NCBI RefSeq assembly: GCF_040436345.1
Contig: NC_133230.1
Coordinates: 14,704,197-14,768,196, forward strand
Direction of reading: 5' to 3'
From: Pagrus major
Lineage: Eukaryota; Chordata; Actinopteri; Spariformes; Sparidae
Length of the DNA stretch: 64,000 bases
In this document: positions 12,429 to 26,400 of the stretch, in pieces
How the letters are laid out: the number at the start of each line of letters is the position of its first letter
Position numbering within the stretch: position 1 is the first letter of the stretch
The notes under the pieces: generated by a model
What the model saw: the letters and a program-made list of their open reading frames with translations, nothing else
What the model was told of the DNA's origin: nothing
Databases searched by the model: none
Program-made: the position numbers and the translations under genes

Positions 12429-13146
12429 TAACAGATAAAATAAGTGAATCAATACAAAGGTAAATAAATACAGAAGCAAATAAAACACAAAAACTAATTT
12501 ATTTCACATTTTAGAAATTAATGAATGCCTTTGTTTATTTTTAAGTATTCATTTATTTTTGATTTTGGCAGTTTCAGTCGTCCATATCATCGAGGGTAAC
12601 ATCGTGGAGATGGTGTACAAAAAGGTGCAAATGCGGTCAATCCAAAAATACTCGTACAAACACAGCAAATGAACATAAAGTAGAGCACAAATAAGAAGCA
12701 CAATACTGAGAATGCAGCTCTTCAGTGTAGTTTATTAAGTTTTATAAGCATCATTATCAGGTCATCGTTAATCTTGTTTGGAGAGGCATAGATACATGAC
12801 CAAAAGAAAAACAGTATTTATTTAAGGTTTCAAAGCAGTTTAGTACCTCTTCTGGAGCTTTCATCCATTTGACACCCGGATGTCGTTGCTCAAACTGCGA
12901 CTTTTTCCGAGAATTTTTTAGTGAGCTCTCGTCGATGTTGGTGTTAAAATTAATTCTTGATCTTGGAAAGCAGCATTTGACAAAACAGTCCCCCTACAGG
13001 GTCCATTTGGTAGCTGCTCCTGAGGCAGAGCTTTCTATCATAACACATGAAATTCATCTGCAAACTATCTTCTTTTACCAAGGTCAGAAATGAACTTTTG
13101 AACTTTAAAGACAACATGAGCTGACAAGTGTTGAACATCTACTAAT

Positions 13147-13460
13147 TTGGGTAACACTTTACAATAAACATCATAAATAAGTGGTAAATCTATAGTTAAT
13201 TAAACTTTGGTTAAGTTAATTCACTGTTAACAACAAGCAATTGATGATTGTGAAGTTGCAACTGATGTTTAGAATCATGGTTAGTTAATCTATAAACAGT
13301 ATTTTGCCCATATAAAGTTGTAAATATGCACATTGTTAAACTCTATAAACCTTTACAGTTGCTTAGTAAATGGTTTATTAAGCGTTTTATTGTCTGTTAC
13401 AGTTGGACAACTATTAACTAAAGTTTAACTACAAATTTACCATTTACCATATTTTTTCTG
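13147..13460. repeat. Dispersed repeat, ACACTTTACAATAA family
   Basis: This begins with GGTAACACTTTACAATAAAC and continues with TTAATTAAACTTTGGTTAA. A related copy in the same orientation lies at about 40,853-41,065. Such ends are common in teleost non-autonomous DNA transposons. Confidence 0.55.
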
Positions 13461-13776
13461 ACTTTATTTGGTCAATTTTGGTATTGGCATTTTTGTAACT
13501 ACTTGTTAAATATATGCTTCTTTAATTAAATTAAAAATAATGAGTATTATTGTTATTGGGTTCTCTTGGCATTTTAATAAGATAAGTGGAAACTATGGGT
13601 GAAAAAATATCAGATAACATCAGTGTGTCACTCATCATCCCTGATAGTTCTTCATTAAAACCAGGACTTGTTTTAACAAACCCTGTTATCTTACATGTGC
13701 CTGTCACATCTTTGATATCTGGTGTTCAGCGTGAGATCATCTAGACCTGCACACCTCCATCATCAACCTCTGACCC

Positions 13777-14457
13777 TCAGGCCAGCAGGAGAGTGATCGC
13801 CGGCAGCAGGCAGATGGCGACTCGTCCCCAGCTGAGGGCAGCAACGGCCCCGGCCCCGTTACACAGGTCTGTATCACAGCAGACGTTGGTGTAGTTGAAG
13901 TAGAGGCCTGAGGCGTATTTCTGTCCACTCACGCCACACTGGGCGGGGATGGCACAGCTCTTCTCGTACATCGTCACTTGTAGTGGACCTGTGAGAGAAA
14001 GGAAAGGAGTTCATTTTGGTCAAATAAATCTGTGGAGGGTGAGAGAGGCCGTAATAATATGATTTTAAAAGGGACTGAAAACCTGCAGAATAACCTTGAA
14101 TATATGGGGTTTTATTTTATAATATGTGAGGACTAGATACTACAGACTTTTTGTTTTTTGAATGAGGAGTGTTGCATTATGGGTTGTTTGGAGCCCTAAT
14201 GTTGCTCAGCTAGCAAGTGTCTTTTAATTTGTTTGTAGTGTGTTTTTTCTTTACAGTTGGTTAGCCCTAAAAGTGTTGATTTAGCTTCTGAGAAATGATG
14301 TTTTCAAGTAAATAAATGCCTGATGAAAGAAAGTAAGTTTTAGTGGCCCTGAATTTTTTTTACCAGAGGTCACATTTTATGTCAACCTGCCAAAAAACAC
14401 TGGTGATCTGACACTGAAGATTTTTGAAATTGTTAATGTGTTATATTCTTATAGTGT

Positions 14458-14539
<82 letters not shown>

Positions 14540-15954
14540 TAAATACTGATTAATTAACTGTTGAATACAAACACTACTGAATTCACAGTATTCATAGTCT
14601 TTGACTTCCAGCTGAATTTCTGTTTTGAATTCTCACATTTTCAGAGCACAAGATATAGAAAACTTTCTTTAAAAAAAGTTTTCGGGTCACCCATCTGAGC
14701 TGACCGATTTCATTCAGGCTTGGGCGATTGTCCTCAGTTGCTCTGATGCTCAAGGTTTAATTTTACATCTTGAATGTTGGTGTCTGAATACAAACAGTCC
14801 AAGTCAAGAAAATCACAAGTAAACTATTAAAATGCCTTTACCGTCACGGCCTTGAAACAGACTCTGACGTGTTTCGGCATCAGCCTTCAAAAGGGAACAA
14901 CAGTCTCTTTTATAGTGGTGACCCACCAATAGGAATCTATTGCTATTGTGACCGATAGGAACCTATTACTGTGACAATAAAGACGTTTTAATAGTTTTCC
15001 TTGGGAGTTTTCTAGCGATGTATCCATATCCCAAGAGCACCTCGAACAAAGTTTTAAATGATTTGAGTTTTTAGATCAGAATATAATGATGAAATTAAGC
15101 AATGGATTACATTTATTTGAATATCGGAAATTTAAGTAAACATAAATATGCTGAATACTTTAAATGACCTTATAAAATGTACAAAAAGGTGTAATTCAGT
15201 CAACATTAAATCATATAAGTGGTTTGCAAAGTGCTATAAATTTGGTGTTATTTAAATTGTTATGGCCTTTCTTTGCTTCCGTGCAAAACCCCCGAATTTT
15301 GTTCCATTTGGAGAAGTTTAGTAACAATGAGTCCTGCTTTTTAATTACTTTCACCCAAAACTCTTGAGTTATTAAATCGGAAATCATATTCGACATATCG
15401 TCTGGTATACTGATGATGATGGCTGCTTTATATCTCATTCATTTATCAAATTACACACCCGACATGTAGAGAGGGAGATTTAATGATTTCTAGGCATTCA
15501 CAGGTTGAGGTGCATGTAAAAATGGAGCTTTAGCGTCTGATGAGACACAGTGAACGTTTCGCCTCACCCACTGAGTTATTTTTAGAGATAATTTGATGCC
15601 ATCACCGGCATTAGTGAGCTGAAAACCGGACTGATGAGAAATGTTGCTGAGCTCTGATCTACTGAGTCATTCTGTGGTCTTGTTTTGTTTTTTCACACTT
15701 GTGGAATCGAGGAAGGATCAGACCTTTAAGCTACATTTAAGCTCTTTGAGTGAGAGTGAGTTTTTCTCTTTAAAGTCAGTGGGCAAAAACAAATACATCC
15801 TTCCACATATATACAAACTGAATTGCACTGCATCTTTTCCTCAGATCTGTTCCCAGACAGTGTTGTGTACAATGAGGCTTTGTCTGCCAATTTGTGGCCA
15901 TCTTGCAGCAGATTCTCAGAAAATAATCTAATCTAAAGACACAGAAATAAACTT

Positions 15955-15991
<37 letters not shown>

Positions 15992-17250
15992 TCTGGATCT
16001 CACCCCGACTGCCAGTCGCAGTGCTCGACAGGCAGCGCTGTCCAGCCGGACACTCCTGAGGGAACTTTAAGCAGTCCAGAGAAGAGATGGCGGGGAACAC
16101 ACAGGTGAAACACTGCAAACAGGCTGAAGGGAAACAGAGGGAAAGAAACATTTTAAGAAACCGTATGTTGAGATGTGTTTGTTTTGGTGTTTAGAGCAGA
16201 GGACTAGGTAATGAAGAAGAGCCAGACACGCCCCTCTTCAGACTTTATTGTTTTTGAGCATGTCCAGATCATTGGGAGTGTTTTCTGTCAAGCTACTGGT
16301 GTGTATGGTTTTGCTTCCTGGTAAAGACAGCAGAGGTGGAATCTGCATTTTTCAGACCTATACGGACATAATATGATATAATACATACAATATAATATAC
16401 TGATGATATAATACATTACATACAATGATAATGAAATATTGACTGATATTCATTTTTTGCACAGAAACAACAGTTTTTGATAGGAATCTTTAAAAGAGAG
16501 CAGTTTTTTTCCTTTCCTATTGGCTCTTGTGCATGTAAAATGTCTTGAAAGGTAAAAAGCCCAGTGATCACGGTGATCGGTGCTGGCTCAGGCGTGTGTG
16601 AGCTGACCAATCAGAGCAGAGCATCTGAGAAAACTGATGTGGGTTTTTTTTTGGAGAACTAAATCATGTAAGCCTAATCTAAAATAAAATTATGAACCTG
16701 AAAATGAGCATAATATGTCTCCTTTAAACTCTTATTGGGCAGGAAATTAAACACAAATACTAATCACAGGTCATTTCAGTTCAAAATAAAATAAAAAATA
16801 ATCTCTGAGGATAAACTCTATAATGGACACTATAATGGTTCTGTATATGCTAATTCACAGTTTGTTGTTGATAAGCTAATATTAATCAATTTATCAAGCT
16901 CTAATGATGCGATTGGGAGAAATTCTGCATTTAACGCTAAACAAGCTGTAAAAACTCAAAACTTACAAAGTCAAAAAAATGATTTTCAAAATCTAAAAAC
17001 AACTTTTTTCTTCATCTTTGTGCACAAGGTTGAGTTTTTGTAAATCTCAGCACATTTGAACATTGTTCTACCCAAAGTAGAGGGTAAAGTTTTAGCAGAA
17101 TGTCACTGAAAAACACATTTTTACAATAATTTTAACTCATAAATGTCCTCTGTTAATAACTTCACTCATTAAATGAACTGAAAACTTCAACTACATACCT
17201 GCCAAAGGTAGACAACACACGAGTACAATAAGAAGTTGTGAACGAGACAT
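13777..17250 (-). CDS. Ly6/uPAR-domain GPI-anchored protein (complete)
   Basis: Three exons on the minus strand join to 127 aa: 17250..17199 (ATG, signal peptide), 16123..16004 and 13988..13777 (stop TGA). Both introns are phase 1 with GT-AG ends. Residues 1-18 (MSRSQLLIVLVCCLPLAA) form a secretory signal. The mature protein starts LQCFTC, has ten cysteines with the Ly6 spacing, ends with VCCDTDLCNG, and has a hydrophobic tail (ICLLPAITLLLA) fitting GPI anchoring. One NYT glycosylation sequon is present. Length and exon layout (signal; first half; second half plus anchor) are the family norm. It lies on the opposite strand from the other Ly6 gene, with clic1 between them. A CT/CA microsatellite starts close to the exon 2 donor. 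The specific ortholog is uncertain; candidates are LY6G6-, LY6D- or SPACA4-like proteins. Confidence 0.9.
14460..14537. repeat. (AT)n microsatellite in Ly6 intron
   Basis: About 39 uninterrupted AT units within intron 2 of the minus-strand Ly6 gene. Confidence 0.95.
15955..15990. repeat. (CT)n(CA)n compound microsatellite
   Basis: A CT run followed by a CA run, ending 13 bases from the splice donor of Ly6 exon 2 (donor at 16003 on the minus strand). Confidence 0.9.
16420..16735. repeat. Non-autonomous DNA transposon relic
   Basis: This contains the GAGCTGACCAATCAGA core and an end reading GAACCTGAAAATGAGCATAA. The reverse complement of that end (TTTTCAGGTTCATAA) and core recur at about 51,600-51,800. 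The boundaries are approximate. Confidence 0.5.
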
Positions 17251-18979
17251 GATGCTCCCAGTAAGAAGTGTTCAAATTGTTCAAACACGTCCAAAAGAAT
17301 CCCGTCTCAAGACGTCACAGCTGATCCGATACGCCCCTCAACTTAGTCCTAAATTGAGTTTCTCTTTGATGTCCACACCCTCACTGCTCACTTTTTCTTC
17401 CGTTTTACTTTATTTGTATATGAAGCTGATAAAGTCAGATCCCCCCAAATGTAGTTTGTATCGTCAGCACCCCCGAGGTCACCTCTTTGTGTTCCCTTTT
17501 TCTCGTCTTCTAACTTTTGTCGCAGGCCTGATTTGACCCACGTTACTCTGCCATTGAGCATCTCCTCCCTAAAATGTCTGATTTGATTTGCAGAGGTAAT
17601 TATGATCAGCTGACGTGGTTCAAGACGGCCGATGAATGAAATTTTTGTTGTGACTCAAGTTACATGAAGTTGTCACTTCACAACAGCAGCATCTTTTACT
17701 CAGTGATTAATTAATTAGAAGGCGACGAGCGATGGCACATTTTTGACAAAATAGAAATAATATTAAGCGTTTATGTTAAATTGAGCTAATAAGATGACCT
17801 CTGATCTCATCGTTAAGAAGGTCAAGCAAAAGGATCATTTCTAGTTCCCAGTCAGGGCTGTAGCTCCAACTGAGGACACCAAAGTTATGTAACATTTATG
17901 TGAATTATGGGGTTTATTAACATGAAAAGTTTACTTTCATTAGACACATAAGGCTGAAAATGAAACAAATCAATATACTGAGAATGTTTTATTTACAGCA
18001 ACATAACATAATTTATGTATCATGCAGAGATAAGTTGAGAAAGTCACTTGAAAGTACAGATTTTAGGTCTCATTTATGTCTGTAGACGATTAAAAATTAA
18101 TATTTGTTTAGTTATTTACAGGCATTAATGACAAAAGGACCAAAACAAGTTGATATAAAACCACTTTACATGTGTTATTTCTTACATTTTATGTATTTGT
18201 GTGTAGTAATATTAAAGTTTTTTTTTTTACTGAATTGTTTCATAATACTGAAAAACATGTAAAAGATTTAAAGGAGCTGTGCAATTTTTCTTATACTCTG
18301 GGTTTCTGGCAGCTTTATGCTTTGTTAAATTGACAAATCAGATGTCAAGCTGAGTTTGTGCAGAAAAACAGATACAGTGCATCTGGGTTTAAAGGTGCTA
18401 AATAAGGACAACACTTTAATGACGTCTGTATTTCTACAATTCTGGCTATTTTGCTCTCAGTGGTGTTAAACGATATTATTTGAGTCAAAATAGGCCATAA
18501 TGCATTAAGTCCTGTGTATATGTGTGAGACAGCAGCTAGAAAAGGTGCAGAAGTCAGAAACAGTGTCAGCACAGTGGAGAAAAGAGTCAGCATCTCAGAT
18601 GGAGAGAGAAAGTCAGCATGTCAGAGACAGATAGTCAGTGAGTTGGAGAGCGAGGCCAGTTTAACTGAATTATCCTTTAGGGCGTAATAGGAGACGTGAG
18701 GGCAGCACGCAGGACGGTCTGCTGACAGCAGTCTTGTGATGGTGTGTGCCAAACGAGCTCAGACTGAATAAGCTGTTTACCAGTTGATTAATTACGCAGC
18801 CATAAGCCTTAAAAACTGTCTTAAAAGCTCCTGTGAGGTATCAGACAGCGTTTTACAAGCGATTTCTTTAATTTCTCTTGTTCAAACGTTCAGGGTTCAT
18901 TGTGATTTTACAACGCCAGGGTTGTAAAACAAAACTGAGTTTAAGTCCCTTTATGCTACATGTGCGGAAAGTTAATTGA

Positions 18980-19200
18980 GGAGTCTCACATCCTGAGAAA
19001 AGAAGCTGCTCTGTAGTCTGATGGTACGGCAGCAGATACTTCTGTATCTCTAGTCGGATGGCAGCAGGGTGAACGGACTGTAGCTGGGGTTGGTGTCTTT
19101 AGTATCCTTTGGACTCTGAGCAGACATCTCACTTCACATATATCACTGATGCTCTGCAGATGGGTACCAGTGATATTCTGGGTTAGTTGTTTTGTTAAAT
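18980..19200. repeat. Probable dispersed repeat fragment
   Basis: The segment with GAAGCTGCTCTGTAGTCTGATGG and a following GGATGGCAGCAGGGTGAACG-like run resembles a repeat seen widely in teleost genomes. No second copy is present in this window, so the call rests on recall only. Confidence 0.3.
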
Positions 19201-21396
19201 CGAGATGATGTGGGTGATGTGTTGTGTGCCGAAATGAGATGAATAAAAAATCATGACAGTCATTAAACATTTATGATTTGTTACAGTCTTTGAAATGTGT
19301 GTTTGTTGAAAAGTCGTAGATTTTTGAATGGAGTTTGGTGTGAAATAGAGAAAGTGGCAGCACCAGCTTCTCTTCTGTCCATTTTGAGTGAGTACATTTA
19401 AGTTGTGTGGATATTAAACACTTTTTGATTTGCACATCTGTCTTTTTTTATTCTCTTTTGACCCTGATTCATTCACTTCCTCGAGAAATTTGCAAATATC
19501 CTACAAACAAAATAAAACCTTAAATCAGTTTACTACACTTAGAAAACAGTATTTTATCTCTATGTTTCAGCTTTGCATAAGCTAAGAAATACTGCCTGTT
19601 TGTAGGCTATAGGTCCACATATATGTCATATACACACTCTATATTTCAGCTTTGCATAAGCTAACAAGTGGAGGAGACCATCTGAACTCAGACAGTGCCG
19701 GTGTGGTGACCCCGCTGATGCCATGTTTGACGGGGATGTTTTGTGTGCTGGCTGGAGGATCTCAGTGGACAGATGGTGTTCTTTAATCCTGTCTGTGCCC
19801 TTTACCTCCCCTCCTCCATCCCTCCACATTTTCCCCTCTTCTATTACATCAACCTCACATTTTCTGTCTCATTTTCCGCCTCTGCGCGCAGGAAAAACAC
19901 TCATATCTGGTCTGTCTTTCTTCTTCGTCACTGATCTGATCTGCATCTGCGTCTTTAACTCTCTGTTGCCGTTGAACAACCTTGGCTGCAGTAGCTCGGT
20001 CTTGTCAGCAGAAGGGAATATTGTGCTGCTTTGAGTGTAAAAGTAGGCACACATGTTTATATACACACAATCACAGCCATCTGTTACCTAGGATGTGTTT
20101 ATGCATGTTTACATCGCTGCTGTGCAAACCTCTTAATGTCAGTTGCCAAATGTCAGCAAAACAAGGCTGATTATCAATTAATTATAAACGCAGTTCGCAA
20201 GACAGAGATGCAGAGCTTTTTCTGTAGCACCTGACGAGGCATCCTGTTTATCCAACGATCTCAACAGTGTCAAACATCATTTGACCCACATTTCAGGAAA
20301 GCCAGATTATTTTTTGTCCTGTCACACAGACAAAAACAGCCATGGCTCAGTAGCACAGCATCATAGGCCTTAATCTATGATGACTTAGAAAGGGAGAGAC
20401 GAGTGAAGTCAATGAGCTGAGAACTGCTGAAATAAATCAACCGGGAAGCTGATAAGGTTAATGTAGCCATTTATTTAGAGCGCTGTGGGAGAGGTGAGAA
20501 GAATATCGACCTTTTGATTCACAGCAGACAGTCCAGGTTTTTGTTTAAAGGGCAGATACTAGCATCTTGGCAGGGCTGTTGATACAGTATCTGACCTTTC
20601 ATAAACAATTCATCTGGATTAAAAGGAGGATATTTAATAGGAGGCCTTAATCCTAGTGGACCTAAACCTCACAGAAATACTCTAATCCATCATTAAATCA
20701 GTGTCTCAGTATAAGCAAAGGGTGTCAGGGGAGGCTTATATGTGACACAAGTAGGGATTTCATCAGTGGGGCCCAATTGGTTACCTTATGCTATCATTTT
20801 CCAACAACGTAGGCAGCTTGAGCTAGCTACAACTAAATGAAACTGCTCTTTATTACTCTAAATAACCTGAAAGTTAGAGTTTATCTAAGTCATTAAGTTA
20901 TAAACACTATTAATAACTTAGAGACCCCGAAATTAGCACCTGTGTTGCCTGACATATCTGACAAAAAGCTAGTGTTAGCCTTAGCTAATGTTTAGCGCGG
21001 AAACCTGCTCCAATGTTCGTGCTAAGATCACAAGCTAATGTTGATATCAGGTGGATTTCATAAGCTTCAATGTCCCTAAAAAATAATGGTACAGATGGAT
21101 TAATGTCGCTAATTTAAGTCTAATTCTGGACAATGTGGCCAAATTAGGCTACTGTTTGTGATTAGCTTAAAGGTGCATGGAGAAAGAGGTTTTTAGGCCT
21201 GGGGCTAGCCGATTAGCATGCTAACTTCAGTATCTCTTGCGACACAATACATAGACGTCTCTGACATTAGGTCAAAACTGTTGTTTCTTTACATTCTGTT
21301 GATAATGTTAGTTAATTTTTGAACGTTTTAAACCAAAATTCGGACGTATTGCACCTTTTAAAGAGGAAGATGGTATCTTAATGTCTAAAAAGTTGA

Positions 21397-21727
21397 TTAA
21401 AGGGGCACTATGTAGTTTTGGGGACAACGTTTTAATAGAAGAGAGTGATTTTCATTGACTGATTTAAACTGAATTAAATTAACAAACTGCCTTCGTCTTA
21501 AAGGGGCAACATAAATTCATAGTTTTACTTTGTTTATATGTGGCGGACCCTGCCACCTTTCTAGCTTCAAACAGTGTCCTGAGGACCTTATTTTCCTCTG
21601 AGAACAGCTTGTTTATTCAGTTATAGAAAAGATGAATATTTCTGAGTTGTACTATTACCTCATTAATATTGTGAATATTACAGTTTAAGTTTGAATTCTT
21701 CCCTGGAAACTACACAGTTTTTTTAAT
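21397..21727 (+). mobile_element. TTAA-type MITE, copy B
   Basis: It starts TTAAAGGGGCACTATGTAGT and ends with a diverged inverted version (GGAAACTACACAGTTTTTTTAA). The interior matches copies A and C (GGCGGACCCTGCCACC, AGCTTCAAACAGTGTCCTG). It is non-coding and lies upstream of ddah2. Confidence 0.8.
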
Positions 21728-22149
21728 ATTCTACTATAAACTTAAACATGAAATATTTTTAAAAGCAAAAAACAAAAGACTAGTGTTTTTGTAGACCTTG
21801 GTTATTGATCACTGTAAGGTGTAGCTACATGCGTCATTATTGAAAGCCAATAACAAACCCTGAGTAAATCAAACCAACGTGGATCGAGTCCGGACGGGAC
21901 GGGTGGGGGATGGGGGGGCGGGAGAGCGTCGTCAAACCCGCCATTAATACATGAAGAAGACCGGAAGCGTAGAGATTTAGGCTCTAAAAAATAAGAGCAT
22001 AACGATCCCTTCGTTTTAACAACGTTGTTATAGCCGCGTTGTTTTCGCTCGACCACACCTGTGTTCGAGTTTAAACACATTAGCTGTTTAATTGAATAAA
22101 GTATGACGTGTTGTAGTTGATCAATCCTGTGAAACAGCAAAGATAAACG

Positions 22150-22355
22150 TACAGGTTTTTAGTAGCCGTCTTATTCTGAAGCGCAACCGGAGGTGTGCAT
22201 ATATTCACAGTCGCCATCTTGACGAGCGGAGAAAGACAAGAGGGGGGAAAAAGGGAGCGAGTGGATAACGGGAACTGGGTCGGTTCGAGACACTAAATCA
22301 AACACAGGGAAACGCGGACGAGCGGGGAAGCTGCGACACTTTGAAAAAAAAAAAG
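22150..22355 (+). promoter_or_regulatory. ddah2 promoter and non-coding first exon
   Basis: A CpG-containing stretch with a YY1-like GCCATCTTG at about 22,214 is followed by purine-rich sequence that ends at a strong donor (AAAAG/gtaagc, exon end 22355). It lies about 1 kb upstream of the acceptor at 23357 that opens the first coding exon of ddah2. The assignment is by position and splice signals. Confidence 0.6.
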
Positions 22356-23437
22356 GTAAGCAGACATTAGTCTACGTGTTAATTTGTCGTTTGTTCAACT
22401 TCTGTGGGTGTTGGTGGTAGTTTCCCCCCCGTCAGAAGATGTGGACCATCACCAGAAGTATTTGGGGAAGGAGCAGTGAACAGTTGGGCGGTGCACTCCT
22501 GCAGCTGGACATTTAACATGGTCCTGTCTCATTCATTATGTAGCTGGATGCCTGGAAAACAAAATAGGATCTACTGAATATTGAAAATCATATCAGGAGA
22601 AATGTTGTTGTCTCATGAGTGGGAACCGCAGACAGAAGAAATACTCTTTCATACTGTTTTTGAGCCTTAACTTGCAGGTAAGTATTCTGAAAAATGCTAA
22701 AATATGTCCTGCCTTAGAAATAAAAATAGATATCAAAGCCCAGCACTTGTTGCATAAGTTATGAAGCAGATTTCAGGAGACATCCTGTGTGGAAGTCCCT
22801 TTCTGCAGCCTCACAGTGGGCGACTGCTGTGAGTTACGGGGACGATGATAAAAGGGCAATTGTCCCCAATCTAACCCACTGCCCCAAACATGGAAAGGCC
22901 TCGCTAGCATATTGCCGGGCTTTTGAATAATGTTTCTTTATAATCTAACCTTGAACAATGCCTCCTTTTGTCTACTTTCCACGGTGCTATCTCTGTGTGT
23001 TATTTCAGCTGGCCTTGAAAATGTTTCATGTGGTGATGGATTGTTTTCTCAAAAATTCACATAAATACACTTCTTGGTCTTCAGAATAATGTGGGAGACA
23101 CTTACCTCTCAAACCCAGAGTGGACCTCAGAACCAGAACGCTTGTTAATATGTCCATCTCCTTCTGTCTTAGGATCTTCTACATCTTGGCGTCTGCAGAT
23201 GGAGGAGTAGCCGGTGGAGTACTGGAATGAAAGCAGAGACGGACAGACAGGGATGATGATGCTCTCCACTTTCCTCCTGGACCTCTTGATCCATCCCATT
23301 AGCTTCCTCTAGAGTTCAACATACACATCTTTTAATTACCTCTTGCTTGTCTTCCAGCAGAGCAAACCTATTGTCATCTTGGCAGAACACCAATACTTGC
23401 TACCACTTTTTATAGACGTACAGTCTTTACCGTAATC

Positions 23438-26400
23438 ATGGCAAACATGTGCCCGTATGGCAAATTCACCCACGCCGTGGTGCGTGGCATCCCAGAGACC
23501 TTTGGGAAAGTGGTGGGAGACGGTCGTGAGAACGGGGAGGTCTCAGTGGACCTGGCCAAAGCTCAGCGTCAGTTCGGTTGCCTGACGGGAGCCCTGAGGC
23601 AGAAGGTGGGCCTGCAGCTGATCGAGATCCCCCCGGACCCCGAGCTGCCGGAGAGCTGGAGAATAGAGGATGTGGCAGTCATCCAGGGAGACACGGCGCT
23701 CATCACCAGGCCCTTCAAACAGCAAAGACGCAGTGAGGTAACACAGGGGAGAAGACAATGGCTTTAGTTTAGTCGTTTCTGCAGCCTAATCCTCTGCACT
23801 TAATCTTGCTTTGTGAGATAAAGGGCAGTTAGTAGCAGCCATGTGTTTCAGCTCATATCAGTATGGTATTAAATCAGCTTGCAGCAGATACTTCACTTAT
23901 CTAAAATGGCATTTAGTTGCCTTTTAGTTTTTTTTCACAGATCCTTGTCGTTACATGTTGGTGTTTAGTCGCCTTTTGGGGAACTCAGAGTAGACTGCAG
24001 AAATCAAACTTTTTAATACAAAAGACGACCAAACTCAGAAAGAAAATGTGTTTTGAGAGTAGGACTTTTGAATAATATTCTCAGTGAACCTCACCATATC
24101 AACGACCAGACATAGATAGATAGATGTGTTAGATATATAAACACACTACATAGAGATATAGTTATATTTGGATATAAAGATATATAACTTTGTTACTGTA
24201 ATAATAATACTATACACTATGAACGGAATTTTTTTTGGGAATATAACTAATTAAATCTAAAATGTTGTTCAGGTAGTAATATAAGTAAGTAAAGGTACAT
24301 GCCATGTTCATCCAGAGAAACATGCATACGTTAACCACATGTATGGCTGATTTGAAATAAGCATGAATGTGTTTCTTTCTCTACTTCCTCACTCGTCATC
24401 TCTCCAGGCGGAGGCAGTGAGGAGGGTGATGTCAGAGCTCAACCTGACCGTGGTGGAGATGGGGGCTGAGGAGGGCGACTCCGCAGGGGCCACGCTGGAG
24501 GGCAGCGATGTCCTCTTCACAGGGAGGGAGTTCTTTGTCGGCATCTCATCCCACACCAACCGCAGGGGGGCGGAGGTGCTGGCAGACACCTTCAGGGTAA
24601 AAGGCGTGAAGAGCAGATATAGATATCTCTTATCTTATCTCGTGTCTTGATCTCCAATCACTGGAAGTTTAATATATTGCTTTATGGGTGATGGTATGAA
24701 CTTCTGGCTCTTTAAAAAACAGACAAAAGCTTACCAATAAACCATAAAATGACCAGCTTGAATTGTAACCCAGTGCAACAAAGATAGTCTGAGAGCCAAA
24801 GTGCTTGTCAGAAAACAAACCCAGCTGCCAAAGTGAGCAGGTGGCCACTTGCTGTATTGCATTCTGGGGAATTATAGTCAGTAAACATTGATAAATGAGG
24901 TCTCTGCTTTGGCCAAATAATGGAGACCACACAGCAGGCCCCCTCTGGCCCGACACGACCCACCCATTAGTATTGATTCCCTCACTTCTCTTAAGTGCAT
25001 TTTTTACGCACTTCTGCTTTTCTTAACACACACACTTTGCATCCACTTGTGCTGAATGTGTGCGTTGTTGCTTTGTGTGTGTGTGTGTGTGTGTGTTTGT
25101 GTCTGGTATGTATTAGTGTGGGTGGGAGGGTTCGTGTGGTCAGAACGGGGTGAAAGAGGAAGACCAGCTCAGACATCCTCTGAATGTTTACACCAGCATT
25201 TCAAATGCGTTTTTTTCAATACAATATGTCCCAAGTGCCTATTACATATTTATAGCCAAGTATCGTCATCGTAAAAATAGCACAAAGTGGCCATGTTGCT
25301 TACGTTCCTTTTATATTTTGCAGCTAAGAGAGAGATGCCTTTAAAGTGCAACTTCAGTTTGTTTTAGATCTTTGTATTTTTAGCCGTGGATGGCATTGTT
25401 GGTCAGCTAGTCCAGGACTTTTGTTCAGAGTGAAATATCTCAACAACAAAGGATGGATAGCTTTGAAATCTGATACAGATGTGCATGTTGCCGAGAGGAG
25501 CGTCTCTAACCCCGTTTCCTGTCACTCCTCAGCTGCGTTTAATAAAGCCATGGATAGGATAAAATAGTAATTAAAAAAATCTTCCCCACTGTTTACATTT
25601 GTTCTGTTTTTACATTAAACGTATTCGTGACGAGATGGAAACGCCGGTATCTGTAAAATAGTTTCATATTGGTCTGGCTGCTCGTTAAATTAGTTAAACT
25701 GTAGGTTTTACGGACAGTCATCATAAAGGAAAACGTTATTCGGTCTCCTGTTATATAGTTAAAGGATAAGTTCACCCAGAAATGAAAATTTTGTCTACTC
25801 AGCCCCATGTCGATGTAAAGTCAGGGGACATTTCGTAGTCCTCAAAACATTTCTGAAGCCTCACAGCAAACCAGTGTTAGAACTGAAGTAGATGAGGACT
25901 TGTTTTTATTTATTTTAGTGTTATGTTTTGACACTCAACAAGTCCCCATCTACTTTAGTTATTTAGGAGAAGGCTTCAATGCTGCTTTGCTGTGACGCTC
26001 CAGAAATGTTTTGCTGACTAGGAAACTTTCCATCAGCACGAGGGTGAGTAATGACTGAATTTTCATTTTTGCGTGATCTGTAAACTGAACTGAACTTTAA
26101 GGGGAAAATCACTCACCAGCTTTGGTCAGAGAGAAACGTCTGTCATACCAGAGATAGAGAAGTTTCTAGTCTAGGGCTTGTCTTTTTCAAAGCTACGTAA
26201 TAAAGGTCAAGTCATGAATTACCGCAGCTTCATTAAGCCCAAATAAAAGACTGTTCAGACTAAGAGGTGGCAACTGCATGACTGCCTCTGATCCTTCACA
26301 AGGAAGTCTGAAATCACTCAGCAGGCTGCTTTGTGTCGAGCTGTTGGTGGTAAAAGTTCGACACTTAAACTAAAACAGAGTTGTTGTTAAGGGTATTATT

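Larger units (their letters stand above)
8684..13776. other. clic1 3' flank and intergenic
   Basis: This holds the clic1 3'UTR, with candidate AATAAA signals (for example 9441-9446), followed by intergenic DNA with a Harbinger-like MITE, a long AT microsatellite and AT-rich repeats. I see no conserved coding exon. Confidence 0.5.
17251..22190. other. Gene-poor interval between Ly6 and ddah2
   Basis: About 5 kb with no supported exon. It holds a MITE copy (21,397-21,727) and a probable retroelement-derived segment near 18,980-19,200. The rest is unique-looking AT-rich DNA. The distal end grades into the ddah2 promoter. Confidence 0.55.

Noticed and set aside
12306-12488. Open frame rich in Ile-Tyr
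   Set aside because: It is the translation of an AT microsatellite.
21802-22140. 112-codon minus-strand open frame upstream of ddah2
   Set aside because: It lies in the GC-rich promoter approach and has no recognisable domain or splice support; compositional.
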